From CAYWJT01 sp964458655 (lineage in GTDB: Bacteria > Acidobacteriota > Aminicenantia > Aminicenantales > Saccharicenantaceae), in NCBI GenBank assembly GCA_964458655.1, contig CAYWJT010000001.1, positions 77,275-141,274 on the forward strand: DNA of 64,000 nucleotides, written 5' to 3'. This document shows positions 22,702 to 31,592 of the stretch, piece by piece. Every line of letters begins with the position of its first letter. Position 1 is the first letter of the stretch. The translations under genes were made by a program, and so were the position numbers. The notes under the pieces are model-generated. The model saw nothing but the letters and a program-made list of their open reading frames with translations, did no database searches and was not told the origin of the DNA.

Positions 22702-24003
22702 ATGAAGATCCTGGTGGTCGGTCAGGGAGGCCGGGAGCACGCCCTGGCCTGGAAGATAAGCCAGAGCCCCCTCGTCGAAAAGGTCTACTGCGCCCCGGGC
22801 AACGGCGGCACGCGGCTGGTGGCCGAGAACGTGCCGATCGAGGACACCGACATCGAAGCCCTGGCTGTCTTCGCCCGGCGGGAAGGCGTGGACCTGACCG
22901 TGGTCGGGCCGGAAACGCCGCTCGTGCTGGGGATCGCGGACGAATTCGAGAAGCAGGGCCTGCGGGTATTCGGTCCCAGCCGCAAGGCGGCCCAGCTCGA
23001 GGGCAGCAAGGTCTTCGCCAAGCAGTTCCTGGAACGCCACCGCATCCCGACGGCGCGCTTCAGGGTGGCCGACAGCGTCGGCCAGGTCCAGAAGATCCTG
23101 GGCTCGGGCGAGTTGGGACTGCCCGTGGTGGTCAAGGCCGACGGCCTGGCGGCCGGCAAGGGCGTCGTCGTCTGTCCCACCGAGAAAAAGGCCGAGGAGG
23201 CCGCCACAGAGATGCTGGTCGAGGGCAAGTTCGGCCCGGCCGGCCGGCGAGTTGTGCTCGAAGAGTTCCTCAGCGGCCGGGAGATGTCCTTCATCGTCGT
23301 CACCGACGGGATACACGTGCAGCCCCTGGTCTCGGCCACGGACCACAAGGCCGCCTATGACGGCGACCGCGGCCCGAACACGGGCGGAATGGGCGCCGTG
23401 TCGCCTTCCCCATACATGAGCGAGAGGCTGTTCAAGGAGATCATGGAAAAGATAATCCGCCCGGCCGTGACCCGGATGCTGGAGGAGGGCCGCAAGTACT
23501 GCGGCGTCCTTTACGCCGGTCTTATGATCACGGACAAAGGGCCCCGGGTGCTCGAGTTCAACTGCAGGTTCGGCGACCCGGAGACCCAGGCCCAGCTCCT
23601 GCGCCTGGAAAGCGACCTGGTCGAGCTTCTCGTCGACGCCGTGGAAGGCAAGGTGCTCCGGCACGAGGTCCGCTGGACGGCCCAGCCCTCGGGCTGCGTC
23701 GTCCTGGCTTCGGGCGGGTACCCGCTGCGTTACGAGAAAGGCAAGCCCATCACCGGACTGGACCAGGCCGAGGCCATACCGGGCGTCAGGGTGTTCCACG
23801 CCGGCACCCGCTTCGAGAACGGCGCCTATTTCACCAACGGCGGCCGGGTCCTGAACGTCTGCGCCTCCGAGCCCGGCCTCAAGGAGACGATGGAGAAGAT
23901 CTACAGGGCCTGCGGCAGGATATACTTCGAGGCCGTGCAGTTCCGGCGCGACATCGGCGCCATAAAAGAAGAGAAAGAAGAGGCGGAGGGCGGACAGCCA
24001 TGA
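22702..24003 (+). CDS. purD: Phosphoribosylamine-glycine ligase
   Basis: The 433-residue ATP-grasp enzyme of purine synthesis joins glycine to phosphoribosylamine. Signatures are VVGQGGREHALAWK at the N terminus, TVVGPETPLVLGI, VVKADGLAAGKGVVVC (ATP loop) and GPNTGGMGAVSPSPY. It starts at ATG 22702 after GGGAGGG, in preference to a TTG six bases upstream. The last residues (KEEKEEAEGGQP) form a charged tail, and the stop overlaps purE by ATGA. Confidence 0.96.
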   Translation: MKILVVGQGGREHALAWKISQSPLVEKVYCAPGNGGTRLVAENVPIEDTDIEALAVFARREGVDLTVVGPETPLVLGIADEFEKQGLRVFGPSRKAAQLEGSKVFAKQFLERHRIPTARFRVADSVGQVQKILGSGELGLPVVVKADGLAAGKGVVVCPTEKKAEEAATEMLVEGKFGPAGRRVVLEEFLSGREMSFIVVTDGIHVQPLVSATDHKAAYDGDRGPNTGGMGAVSPSPYMSERLFKEIMEKIIRPAVTRMLEEGRKYCGVLYAGLMITDKGPRVLEFNCRFGDPETQAQLLRLESDLVELLVDAVEGKVLRHEVRWTAQPSGCVVLASGGYPLRYEKGKPITGLDQAEAIPGVRVFHAGTRFENGAYFTNGGRVLNVCASEPGLKETMEKIYRACGRIYFEAVQFRRDIGAIKEEKEEAEGGQP

Positions 24004-24491
24004 GAGTGATGATATTCCTGGGCAGCGAATCCGACCTGCCCGTGATCGAGGACGCGGCCGGACTCCTCAAGGAATTCGGGGTGGAGTTCGGCGTCGAAGT
24101 CACTTCCGCCCACAGGACGCCCGAGAGGACGGTGCGGCTTATCAGAGAGGCGGAAGAGAAGGGGACCGAGGTATTCATTGCGGTCGCCGGCAAGGCCGCC
24201 CATCTGCCGGGCGTCGTCGCCTCCCACACCATCAAGCCCGTGATCGGCGTGCCGGTTTCGAGCGAGGCCCTGGCGGGGCTGGACGCCCTGCTCTCGATCG
24301 TCCAGATGCCGCGCGGGGTGCCGGTGGCGGCCATGGCCCTGGACAAGCAGGGCGGTTCCAACGGCGCGCTCCTGGCCCTCGAGATACTGGCGCTCAAGGA
24401 CGAGGCCGTGCGGGCGCGGCTGGTCGAGTTCAGGGCCGCGGTCGCGGCCAGGGTCGAGGCCTCTTCCAAGAGGGTCCGGGAAAAGCTGTGA
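24000..24491 (+). CDS. purE: 5-(carboxyamino)imidazole ribonucleotide mutase (PurE)
   Basis: The 163-residue protein has the PurE core: FLGSESDLPVIEDA, TSAHRTPERTV, VAGKAAHLPGVVAS and VQMPRGVPVAAMAL. The AAHLPG motif is the class I (N5-CAIR mutase) form. No purK partner lies next to it. It is translationally coupled to purD through the ATGA overlap. Confidence 0.93.
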   Translation: MRVMIFLGSESDLPVIEDAAGLLKEFGVEFGVEVTSAHRTPERTVRLIREAEEKGTEVFIAVAGKAAHLPGVVASHTIKPVIGVPVSSEALAGLDALLSIVQMPRGVPVAAMALDKQGGSNGALLALEILALKDEAVRARLVEFRAAVAARVEASSKRVREKL

Positions 24492-24500
24492 ACGTGTGCC

Positions 24501-25958
24501 ATGCCTTCCGTGGCCATAAAGAGTTTCGGCTGCCGGGTCAACCAGGCCGAGGCCTTCGCCTGGGCTGACGAGCTCGGCCGGGAGGGCTGGCGCGTCGAGA
24601 CCGCCTGTCCTGAACGGGCGGACGTAGTCATCGTCAACTCCTGCACCCTGACGGCCAGGGCCGACCGGGACGTCTTCAAGTTCGTCAGGAAGGCCGGCCG
24701 AGAAAACCCCCGGGCCAGGATCATCGTGACGGGCTGCCTGGCCGAGCGGGCGGCCGCGGAGCTCAGCCGCCTCCCGGGCGTCGCCTTCGTGGCCGGCAAC
24801 AAAGAGAAAGAAACGCTGGCGCGTAAAGCGCTTGAGCTCGCCGGTGAAGACCTGACCCCCCCGGGGCAAACGGCCGTCTCAGACGTTTCGGCAGGCGAAG
24901 CTCGTTCTGAAGGGGTCGCCGGGGCTACTTCTGAGGACGACGCGGCCTTCCGTTCCCGGGCGGTGGTCAAGGTGCAGGACGGCTGCGGCCTGCGCTGCAC
25001 CTTCTGCGTCATACCGGCCGTCAGGGGCCGCAACCGTAGTGTGCCTATAGAAAAAATAGTATCCTGCGTCGCGAGCCTGGCCGGCCGGGGCTTCAACGAA
25101 GTGGTGCTGGCCGGTATCCACCTGTCCTCTTATGGCGCCGACCTCGAGCCGCGGGTCTCGCTCGTCGACCTGATCGAGGCGGTCGGCAAGCTGGACTGGC
25201 CGGGCTGGCTCAGGCTGACCTCGCTCGACCCGCGCCTGACGGGTCCGGAACTCGTTTCGCGCGTCGCCGCCGACCCCAAGGTGGCCCGGCACTTCCACCT
25301 TTCGCTCCAGCACGTCTCGGAGCGTGTCCTAAGCCGCATGGGCCGGGGCGGCGGTCCGGAGCTTTACATGGCCCTGCTCAGCCGCTTCAGGGAGCTTGCC
25401 CCGGACGCGGCGTTGGGGGCCGACGTCATCGTCGGCTTCCCCGGCGAAACCGAGGAGGAATTCGATGAGCTGCGGGATTTCCTGGCGCACTCGCCGCTGA
25501 CCTACTTCCACGTGTTCAGCTATTCGCCGCGCCGGGGGACGCCGGCCGCCGCCATGGAGCAGGTCCGGGAAGAGCTCAAGGCCGAGCGCTCGAGGATATT
25601 GAGGAAGCTTTCGGCCGACAAGAGCCTGGCCTTCAGGCGGTCGCTCCTCGGCCGCAACTTGAGGGGCATCGTCATTCGCCGCAACGTTCGGCCGGCCGGG
25701 AAGCGCGCGGGGCCGGCGCCGACGGCCGGTCCGGGGGAGGGCCTGACCCTGCCCGGCGCGGAACGCGGCCGGCTGTCCGAGGTTTTGACCGAGAACTACA
25801 TTCGCGTCATGGCCGCGGGCGACTGCCCTCCGGAGCGCTCCATGGTCAGCGTCCGGCTGACCGGCGTCCGGGCCGGGCTGAACGAAGGCGTGATCTCCGG
25901 CGAGCTTCCCGGCGCGGAAAGATCCGGCTGTCGACCGGGAGCGGCGGCTGGCATATAA
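24501..25958 (+). CDS. mtaB: tRNA t6A37 methylthiotransferase MtaB
   Basis: The 485-residue protein has an N-terminal UPF0004 domain with the second-cluster cysteines in SFGCRVNQAE, NSCTLTARAD and VTGCLAERAA. A radical SAM domain with CGLRCTFC follows, then a C-terminal TRAM-like region. NxQAE plus the CTLT pattern fits MtaB rather than MiaB or RimO. It adds a methylthio group to t6A37 of tRNAs. An insertion rich in Arg, Gly and Pro (KRAGPAPTAGPGEG) and a tail after the TRAM region make it longer than typical. Confidence 0.88.
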   Translation: MPSVAIKSFGCRVNQAEAFAWADELGREGWRVETACPERADVVIVNSCTLTARADRDVFKFVRKAGRENPRARIIVTGCLAERAAAELSRLPGVAFVAGNKEKETLARKALELAGEDLTPPGQTAVSDVSAGEARSEGVAGATSEDDAAFRSRAVVKVQDGCGLRCTFCVIPAVRGRNRSVPIEKIVSCVASLAGRGFNEVVLAGIHLSSYGADLEPRVSLVDLIEAVGKLDWPGWLRLTSLDPRLTGPELVSRVAADPKVARHFHLSLQHVSERVLSRMGRGGGPELYMALLSRFRELAPDAALGADVIVGFPGETEEEFDELRDFLAHSPLTYFHVFSYSPRRGTPAAAMEQVREELKAERSRILRKLSADKSLAFRRSLLGRNLRGIVIRRNVRPAGKRAGPAPTAGPGEGLTLPGAERGRLSEVLTENYIRVMAAGDCPPERSMVSVRLTGVRAGLNEGVISGELPGAERSGCRPGAAAGI

Positions 25959-25959
25959 T
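25931..25959 (+). promoter_or_regulatory. Promoter of mutL (inside the mtaB 3' end)
   Basis: TCGACC (25931-25936), 17-bp spacer, TATAAT (25954-25959); the -10 ends 12 nt before the mutL ATG. Confidence 0.5.
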
Positions 25960-25971
25960 GAGCAGACTAAG

Positions 25972-27759
25972 ATGAACAGGATACGCGTCCTTCCCGAAGA
26001 AGTCGCCGCCAAGATCGCCGCCGGCGAGGTCATCGAGCGTCCCGCCTCGGTGGTCAAGGAGCTCGTGGAGAACGCCCTCGACGCCGGCGCCACGGAGGTC
26101 AGGATTGATGTCCAGGCCGGCGGCAAGTCCCTCGTCCGGGTCGCCGACAACGGCCGGGGCATGTCAACGGAGGACGCGGCCCTTTGCTTCAAGCGGCACT
26201 CGACCAGCAAGATCGCGGGCGAGCAGGACCTGGACAGGATCTCGACCCTCGGCTTCCGGGGCGAGGCCCTGGCCTCCATCTCGGCCGTCGCCCGGGTGAC
26301 GCTGAAGACGAGCGACGGCGCCGGGGGGAAAGGGGTCATGATAGAGCGGGAAGGGGAGAAGCTCCTCTCGGTCACGGACATCGCCTTCCCCCGGGGGACG
26401 ACGGTCGAGGTGCGCGACCTTTTCTTCAACCTGCCGGCCCGCCGGAAGTTCCTGAGGTCGGACCGTTCCGAGCTGAGCTTCATAGTCAGGACGGTCACCG
26501 AGATCGCCGCGGCCTTCCCGGAGACGCGCTTCGTTCTCGCGCATGGGGAGCGGACGCTTCTCGACTGCCCGGCGGTCAGGACCGCGGGCGAGCGCATCTA
26601 TCAGCTTTTCGGGCGGGAAGTGGCGAGCGGCCTGATGGAGATCAAGGCGGCCGAGGGAAGCCATCGCCTTGAAGGCCACGCTTCGCTGCCGCTCGGCGGC
26701 CGGGCCGACCGTTCCCTCCAGCACGTCTTCGTGAACCGCCGTCCGGTCCGTGACAGGATGATCACGGCCGCCCTGAACCAGGCTTATGCCGGCATACTGG
26801 AGAGGAACAGGGCGCCGGAAGCCTTCCTGTTCTTCTCCATTCCCTTCGATGAAGTCGACGTCAACGTCCATCCCGCCAAGTCCGAGGTCCGCTTCAGCAA
26901 CGCCCAGACGGTCTTCCGCCTCGTCATTCAGGCGGTCCAGGCGGCGGTGGCCAGGGGCCCGGTCCTGAAGAAGATGCAGCCGGCCGCCGGGGGGCCTGCG
27001 CCGCTTCAGGGAGAAGGCGTTGAGCGGACTGTGGCCGAACAGAAGCTGCCCTGGGGCGAGGCCGCCAGCGGGCCCGGTCTGAGGCCTGAAGATGAGGCCG
27101 GAAAGGGTCACGGAGGCCCGGTTTTCGGGCAGGGTTTCCCGGAAGGCGCCGTTCATGAGCTCCGACCGCAACCGGCGGCAGGGCCCCGGGTCATCGGACA
27201 GTACGAGAACCTTTACATAATCGCGTCGGCGCCGGAAGGCCTGCTGGTCATAGACCAGCACAACGCCCACGAGCGCGTCCTTTACGACAGGTTCGTCGAG
27301 ATCGACCGCGAGCGCGCCTGGCCCGTTAAAATGCTGCTCGTGCCCGAGGTCGTCGAGCTTTCGGCCTCGGACTTCGCGGCCTTCGAGGAAGCCGCCGCCG
27401 ACCTGGAGGCGATGGGCTTCGTGGCCGACCAAATGGGCGGACGGAGCGTGGCCCTGAAGGGATACCCCGACCTCTTCGGGCCGGCTGAGGTCAGGGACGT
27501 CTTCCTGAGCCTCGTCGCGGAGGGCTCGGGCCGGGCGGGTGAGGAGAGGCGCAAACGGCTCCTGGCCACCCTGGCCTGCAAGAGCGCGGTCAAGGCCGGC
27601 GAGCCGCTGAACATGGAGAAGATGTCCTACCTCGTCGAGGAGCTCTTCCGGACGGGCCAGCCCGCGCTTTGCCCCCACGGCCGTCCCATCGTCCTGCGCA
27701 TCGAAAAGGACGACCTCGACCGCGGCCTGGGCCGGCCGGCGGCCCGTGCCGGCAGATGA
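25972..27759 (+). CDS. mutL: DNA mismatch repair protein MutL (endonuclease type)
   Basis: The 595-residue protein has a GHKL ATPase domain with ELVENALDAGAT, DNGRGM, TSKI and GFRGEALASI, then the transducer domain (HPAKSEVRF). After a Gly/Pro-rich linker (about 330-400), the C-terminal dimerisation domain carries DQHNAHERVLYD (428-439), ACKSAVKAG and CPHGRP (from Cys567). These are the metal-site motifs of nicking MutLs, so strand discrimination by MutH is not expected. The first motif is slightly off the usual DQHAx2Ex4E: Asn replaces Ala, and Asp replaces the last Glu. It is the last gene before a 320-bp intergenic region. Confidence 0.95.
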   Translation: MNRIRVLPEEVAAKIAAGEVIERPASVVKELVENALDAGATEVRIDVQAGGKSLVRVADNGRGMSTEDAALCFKRHSTSKIAGEQDLDRISTLGFRGEALASISAVARVTLKTSDGAGGKGVMIEREGEKLLSVTDIAFPRGTTVEVRDLFFNLPARRKFLRSDRSELSFIVRTVTEIAAAFPETRFVLAHGERTLLDCPAVRTAGERIYQLFGREVASGLMEIKAAEGSHRLEGHASLPLGGRADRSLQHVFVNRRPVRDRMITAALNQAYAGILERNRAPEAFLFFSIPFDEVDVNVHPAKSEVRFSNAQTVFRLVIQAVQAAVARGPVLKKMQPAAGGPAPLQGEGVERTVAEQKLPWGEAASGPGLRPEDEAGKGHGGPVFGQGFPEGAVHELRPQPAAGPRVIGQYENLYIIASAPEGLLVIDQHNAHERVLYDRFVEIDRERAWPVKMLLVPEVVELSASDFAAFEEAAADLEAMGFVADQMGGRSVALKGYPDLFGPAEVRDVFLSLVAEGSGRAGEERRKRLLATLACKSAVKAGEPLNMEKMSYLVEELFRTGQPALCPHGRPIVLRIEKDDLDRGLGRPAARAGR

Positions 27760-27985
27760 GCCGGAAGCTTTCAGCTTCTCTTCGGCATCCGCGCCCGCGA
27801 AAGTTGCAGGGCTCAAGCCGCAGCGATAATCTCAGCCGTCGGGTTTGTCGAATCCGTCGAGTTCCGGCGCGGGCTTCGGTTCCCTGCTCCCGAAGCAGGC
27901 GTCCACGAGAAAAATACTATCCGTCGGGCCGGGCAAAGGGTATGCCCGCGATCCGCGCTCTTGGCGTCGAGCAGCCGCCGGCAAA
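27760..27985 (+). other. Intergenic region after mutL
   Basis: No gene seen. A weak hairpin CCTGCT-CCCGA-AGCAGG (27883-27899) lacks a T tract, so it is at best a partial terminator. The rest up to the tRNA promoter shows nothing recognisable. Confidence 0.4.
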
Positions 27986-28015
27986 TTGACACTTTTCAGG
28001 GGCTTCTGTTAAGAT
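27986..28015 (+). promoter_or_regulatory. Promoter of tRNA-Pro
   Basis: TTGACA (27986-27991), 18-bp spacer, TAAGAT (28010-28015), 64 bp before the tRNA. Confidence 0.6.
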
Positions 28016-28079
28016 GAACGCGATTTTTCGGGCCGGACGGGCTTCGCGTCCGCGTGAACACCTCATGACGAAGCGGAAA

Positions 28080-28154
28080 CGGGGAGTGGCGCAGCCTGGT
28101 TAGCGCGCCTGCCTTGGGAGCAGGAGGTCGTCGGTTCGAATCCGATCTCCCCGA
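28080..28154 (+). tRNA. tRNA-Pro (UGG)
   Basis: Cloverleaf with 7-bp acceptor CGGGGAG/CTCCCCG, D arm GCGCAGCCTGGTTAGCGC, anticodon arm CCTGC-CTTGGGA-GCAGG (anticodon TGG) and T loop GGTTCGAATCC. Discriminator A; CCA not encoded. Confidence 0.95.
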
Positions 28155-28316
28155 TTCCTACGGTCGCGCCGAGCCGAGGTGAAGCGGCGCAGGCGGCATA
28201 CTCGCGCGCCGGTCGGTCTGTGGGCAGGTCGTATAAACAGGCGGAGCGGCAGCCGTCTCTGAAGCTTCGACAAGCGGGATGCGGGCCGTGCGGAACGCGC
28301 AACGGCGGCGCGAAGA

Positions 28317-28346
28317 CTGAAACGTCGGGGCGCGGTCTGGTATAAT
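28317..28346 (+). promoter_or_regulatory. Promoter of tRNA-Arg
   Basis: CTGAAA (28317-28322), 18-bp spacer, TATAAT (28341-28346) with TG extension (TGGTATAAT); 11 nt before the tRNA 5' end. Confidence 0.6.
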
Positions 28347-28357
28347 CTGGGACGCGG

Positions 28358-28434
28358 GCGCCTGTAGCTCAGGTGGATAGAGCAGCTGCCTTCTAAGCAG
28401 CGGGTCGGGGGTTCGAATCCCTCCAGGCGCGCCA
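28358..28434 (+). tRNA. tRNA-Arg (UCU)
   Basis: Cloverleaf with acceptor GCGCCTG/CAGGCGC, anticodon arm GCTGC-CTTCTAA-GCAGC (anticodon TCT), T arm GGGGGTTCGAATCCC, discriminator G and encoded CCA (28432-28434). Confidence 0.95.
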
Positions 28435-28456
28435 GCCTTTTTCCAGGCCGGCCGGC

Positions 28457-29515
28457 TCAGTTTCTGAACCTGAAATCGCCCTCGATGAACAGCTTGCGGC
28501 AAGCGTCGACGACCTCCTTGTCGTAGAGGACGTCGCGGTTCTTGGTTATCTCGTAGATGGCCTCGCCCAGGGTCAGGGCCGAGCGGTATGGCCGGTGGGA
28601 GACCATGGCCTCGACGACGTCCGCGACGGCCAGAATCCTGGCCGCGGTCATGATCTGGTCGCCTTTGAGGCCGTTGGGGTAGCCGGTGCCGTTCAGGCGC
28701 TCGTGGTGCTGGAGCACGGCGTCGGCGACGGGCCAGGGGAAATCGATGGTCTTGAGGATGTCGTAGGCCACCTGGGGGTGCTTCTGGATGAGCCGGAACT
28801 CGACCTCGGAGATGCGCCCCGGCTTGCTCAGGATCTCGGCCGGGATGGCGATCTTGCCCAGGTCGTGGATTATCGCGGCCATCTTGACGCACTCCACCTC
28901 TTCGGGCGAAAGCCCCATCTTGGCGGCGATGGCCTCGGCCAGCTCGGCCACGCGTTTCTGGTGGCTCGAAGTGTACGGGTCGCGCGTCTCGATGGTCATC
29001 GACATCGCCGATATGGTCGCGTTCATGGCTTGCCTCAACTTCATCATGGCCGTCTCCAGTTGTTCCCGTGTCTGCTGGTCAACCCCCGCTTCCCTTATGC
29101 TGATGAGGTAGGCGCGTTCCTTGCCGAACCGGCCGCAGGCTATGTTCAGCTCCACCCGGACCCGCTTGCCGTCCTTCCGGCGCAGCCAAACCGGCGGAAG
29201 AGACAGGCGCGCCCCGGGCATCTCGCCGCCGGCCAGGAAACCGAGGCGGGCCGAATTTCCGTTCTCGGACACGACGTGGATGAGGAAGGGGGTTTCAAGG
29301 AGCTCGTCGTGGCCGTAGCCCAGGAGGGCCAGCGCCCCGGGATTGGCGTACCTGAGGAAACCGTCCTTGACCACGACCAGCCCGTCGGGCAGGCCCTCGA
29401 CCATGGCCTTGAATTTCATCGGGAAACGTCCGGCCCTGGAAAAGGAGGGGTAGGTCGCGGTGGAGATATAGCGGAACCTTTCGAGTATCCGGGCCTGCGG
29501 TATATTGGTGCTCAT
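28457..29515 (-). CDS. PAS/HD-GYP c-di-GMP phosphodiesterase-like protein
   Basis: The 352-residue protein has an N-terminal PAS domain (about 35-145: MVEGLPDGLVVVKDGFLRYANPGALALLGY), a short coiled helix, and an HD-GYP domain (about 165-345) with HDLGKIAIP, the HHERLNGTGYPNGL signature (GYP intact) and ADVVEAM. The canonical residues for c-di-GMP hydrolysis are present. It has no membrane segment. It is divergent from pilB, and its location next to the pilus operon suggests it tunes surface motility or attachment through c-di-GMP; that link is inferred. Confidence 0.9.
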   Translation of the reverse strand: MSTNIPQARILERFRYISTATYPSFSRAGRFPMKFKAMVEGLPDGLVVVKDGFLRYANPGALALLGYGHDELLETPFLIHVVSENGNSARLGFLAGGEMPGARLSLPPVWLRRKDGKRVRVELNIACGRFGKERAYLISIREAGVDQQTREQLETAMMKLRQAMNATISAMSMTIETRDPYTSSHQKRVAELAEAIAAKMGLSPEEVECVKMAAIIHDLGKIAIPAEILSKPGRISEVEFRLIQKHPQVAYDILKTIDFPWPVADAVLQHHERLNGTGYPNGLKGDQIMTAARILAVADVVEAMVSHRPYRSALTLGEAIYEITKNRDVLYDKEVVDACRKLFIEGDFRFRN

Positions 29516-29764
29516 AGTCGCCTTTCCAAATCGTTTTGTCGTCGCCGGGCCTCAAAAATTGAAAAACCCTGCGGCATGGCCGGGGACCGGACCTTTCGGT
29601 GGGGCATCTATCAGGGTTGGAGGCAGGTCATCCGCCGAGATGAGACAAAAATTGTTAATATCACCCCCCTTTTAATCATGCAAGGTGATTGACGCTTTCT
29701 CTTATCCGTAGAGAATGGAGGGCGTCGGCCGAATGTTCCCGAAGGAAGAAAGCATTGATTCAGG

Positions 29765-29794
29765 TTGACAGCGATTGTCGAAAAATCATAAGAT
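29765..29794 (+). promoter_or_regulatory. Promoter of the pilB operon
   Basis: TTGACA (29765-29770), 18-bp spacer, TAAGAT (29789-29794), ending 11 nt before the pilB ATG. No SD sequence is seen, in keeping with a near-leaderless transcript. Confidence 0.6.
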
Positions 29795-29805
29795 GGTAGC
29801 AAAAA

Positions 29806-31536
29806 ATGGCGTCTAACTTGGGAGAACTCCTCCTCAGGGAGAAAGCGATCACACCGGAAAACCTGAAGTCCGCGCTGGACTTCCAGAAAAAGAACGGCCT
29901 GCCCCTGGTCACGGCCATGGTCCAGCTCGGCTTCATCAAAGAGGAGGAGATCGCCCAGACCCTCAGCCGCCAGCTGGGCTATCCTTATATCGACCTCGAC
30001 CAGTTCGAGGTCTACAGCGAGGTCATCAAGCTCATCCCCTCGGACATAGCCAAGAAATACGTGGTCATGCCCATCCACCGCATCCGGGCCTTCCTGACGC
30101 TGGCCATGGCCGACCCGACCGACCTCGAGATCATGGAGGACATCCGCTTCCGGACGGGCTTCAACATCCAGCCGGTCATCGCCACCGAATCGAGCATCCT
30201 CAACGCCGTCAACAAGTACTACGGTGCGAGCGACGCCCTCAAGGTCAAGGAGCTCATCGAGAACATCGAGCTGGCCGACGACGGCCGGGTGAACATCATC
30301 GAGGAGGTCAAGGAGGACCTCGACCTGACCGACGCCACCATCGAGGCCGAGCAGGCGCCCATCATCAAGCTCGTCAACCAGACCCTGATCGACGCCGTGC
30401 GCCGGGGCGCGAGCGACGTCCACTTCGAGCCCTTCGAGACGACTTTCCGCATCCGCTACCGCATAGACGGCGACCTGTACGAGGTCGCCAACCTCGGGCT
30501 CAAGTACCGGAACCCGGTCCTGTCGCGCGTCAAGATCCTGGCCAACATGGACATCGCCGAGAAGCGGCTGCCCCAGGACGGCCGCATCAAGATGAGGGCC
30601 AAGCTCGAGAACGGCAAGAAGAAGGAGGTCGACCTGCGCGTCTCCTCCCTGCCGACGATCTGGGGCGAGAAGATCGTCGCCCGTATCCTCGACAAGGAGA
30701 TGCTGCGCCTCGACCTGACCCAGCTGGGCTTCGAGGACGAGCCGCTGCGCATTTTCACCGAGGCCATCCACCGGCCGTGGGGCATCATCCTGGTGACCGG
30801 GCCGACCGGCAGCGGCAAGACCAACACCCTGTACTCGGCCATCTCGACCATCAACTCCATGGACGTCAACATCATGACCGCCGAGGACCCGGTCGAGTTC
30901 AACATCCCCGGCATCAACCAGGTCCAGATCAAGGAGGAGATCGGCCTGACCTTCGCCTCGGCCCTGCGCTCCTTCCTGCGCCAGGACCCGGACATCATGC
31001 TGGTCGGCGAGATGCGCGACTTCGAGACCGTCGACATCGCCATCAAGGCCGCCCTGACCGGCCACCTGGTCTTCTCCACCGTCCACACCAACGACGCCCC
31101 CAGCACCATCATGAGGCTGGTCAACATGAACGTCGAGTCCTTCCTCATCGCGGACTCGGTCATCCTCATCGTCGCCCAGAGGCTGGTGCGCAAGCTCTGC
31201 AAGAAGTGCGCCGAGCCCCACGACATCCCGGAGCAGGCCCTGCTCGAGATGGGCTTCCGCAAGGACGAGCTCGGCGGGCTGCAGGTGCTCAAAGCCAAGG
31301 GCTGCGACGCCTGCAACCAGACCGGCTACAGGGGCCGGACGGCCCTGTTCGAGGTCCTCAAGATCGACGACGACATCCGCAACCTGATCCTCCAGAAGGC
31401 GCAATCCAGGGAGATTAAGAAGCTGGCCGTCGACAAGGGCATGATGACCCTGCGTCGGGCCGGCCTGAACAAGATCAAGAACGGGATAACCTCGGTCGAG
31501 GAGGTCCTGCGCGAGACCATCAAAGACGAGTTATGA
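29806..31536 (+). CDS. pilB: Type IV pilus extension ATPase PilB
   Basis: The 576-residue GspE/PilB family ATPase has an N-terminal MshEN-type domain (LGELLLREKAITPENLKSAL), then the ATPase core. Walker A is GPTGSGKT (about 332-339), followed by the Asp box AEDPVEF, Walker B LVGEMRDFET and the His box TGHLVFSTVHTNDA. The tetracysteine zinc site is formed by CKKC and CDAC (about 465-505). MshEN domains of PilB/GspE proteins can bind c-di-GMP, which fits the neighbouring HD-GYP gene. It drives pilus assembly at the inner-membrane base. Confidence 0.96.
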   Translation: MASNLGELLLREKAITPENLKSALDFQKKNGLPLVTAMVQLGFIKEEEIAQTLSRQLGYPYIDLDQFEVYSEVIKLIPSDIAKKYVVMPIHRIRAFLTLAMADPTDLEIMEDIRFRTGFNIQPVIATESSILNAVNKYYGASDALKVKELIENIELADDGRVNIIEEVKEDLDLTDATIEAEQAPIIKLVNQTLIDAVRRGASDVHFEPFETTFRIRYRIDGDLYEVANLGLKYRNPVLSRVKILANMDIAEKRLPQDGRIKMRAKLENGKKKEVDLRVSSLPTIWGEKIVARILDKEMLRLDLTQLGFEDEPLRIFTEAIHRPWGIILVTGPTGSGKTNTLYSAISTINSMDVNIMTAEDPVEFNIPGINQVQIKEEIGLTFASALRSFLRQDPDIMLVGEMRDFETVDIAIKAALTGHLVFSTVHTNDAPSTIMRLVNMNVESFLIADSVILIVAQRLVRKLCKKCAEPHDIPEQALLEMGFRKDELGGLQVLKAKGCDACNQTGYRGRTALFEVLKIDDDIRNLILQKAQSREIKKLAVDKGMMTLRRAGLNKIKNGITSVEEVLRETIKDEL

Positions 31537-31592
31537 GAGGCCGCGGCGACTAAAATTGCGCGGCCATTTCGCTTGAGAGCAAAGGAGGCGTC

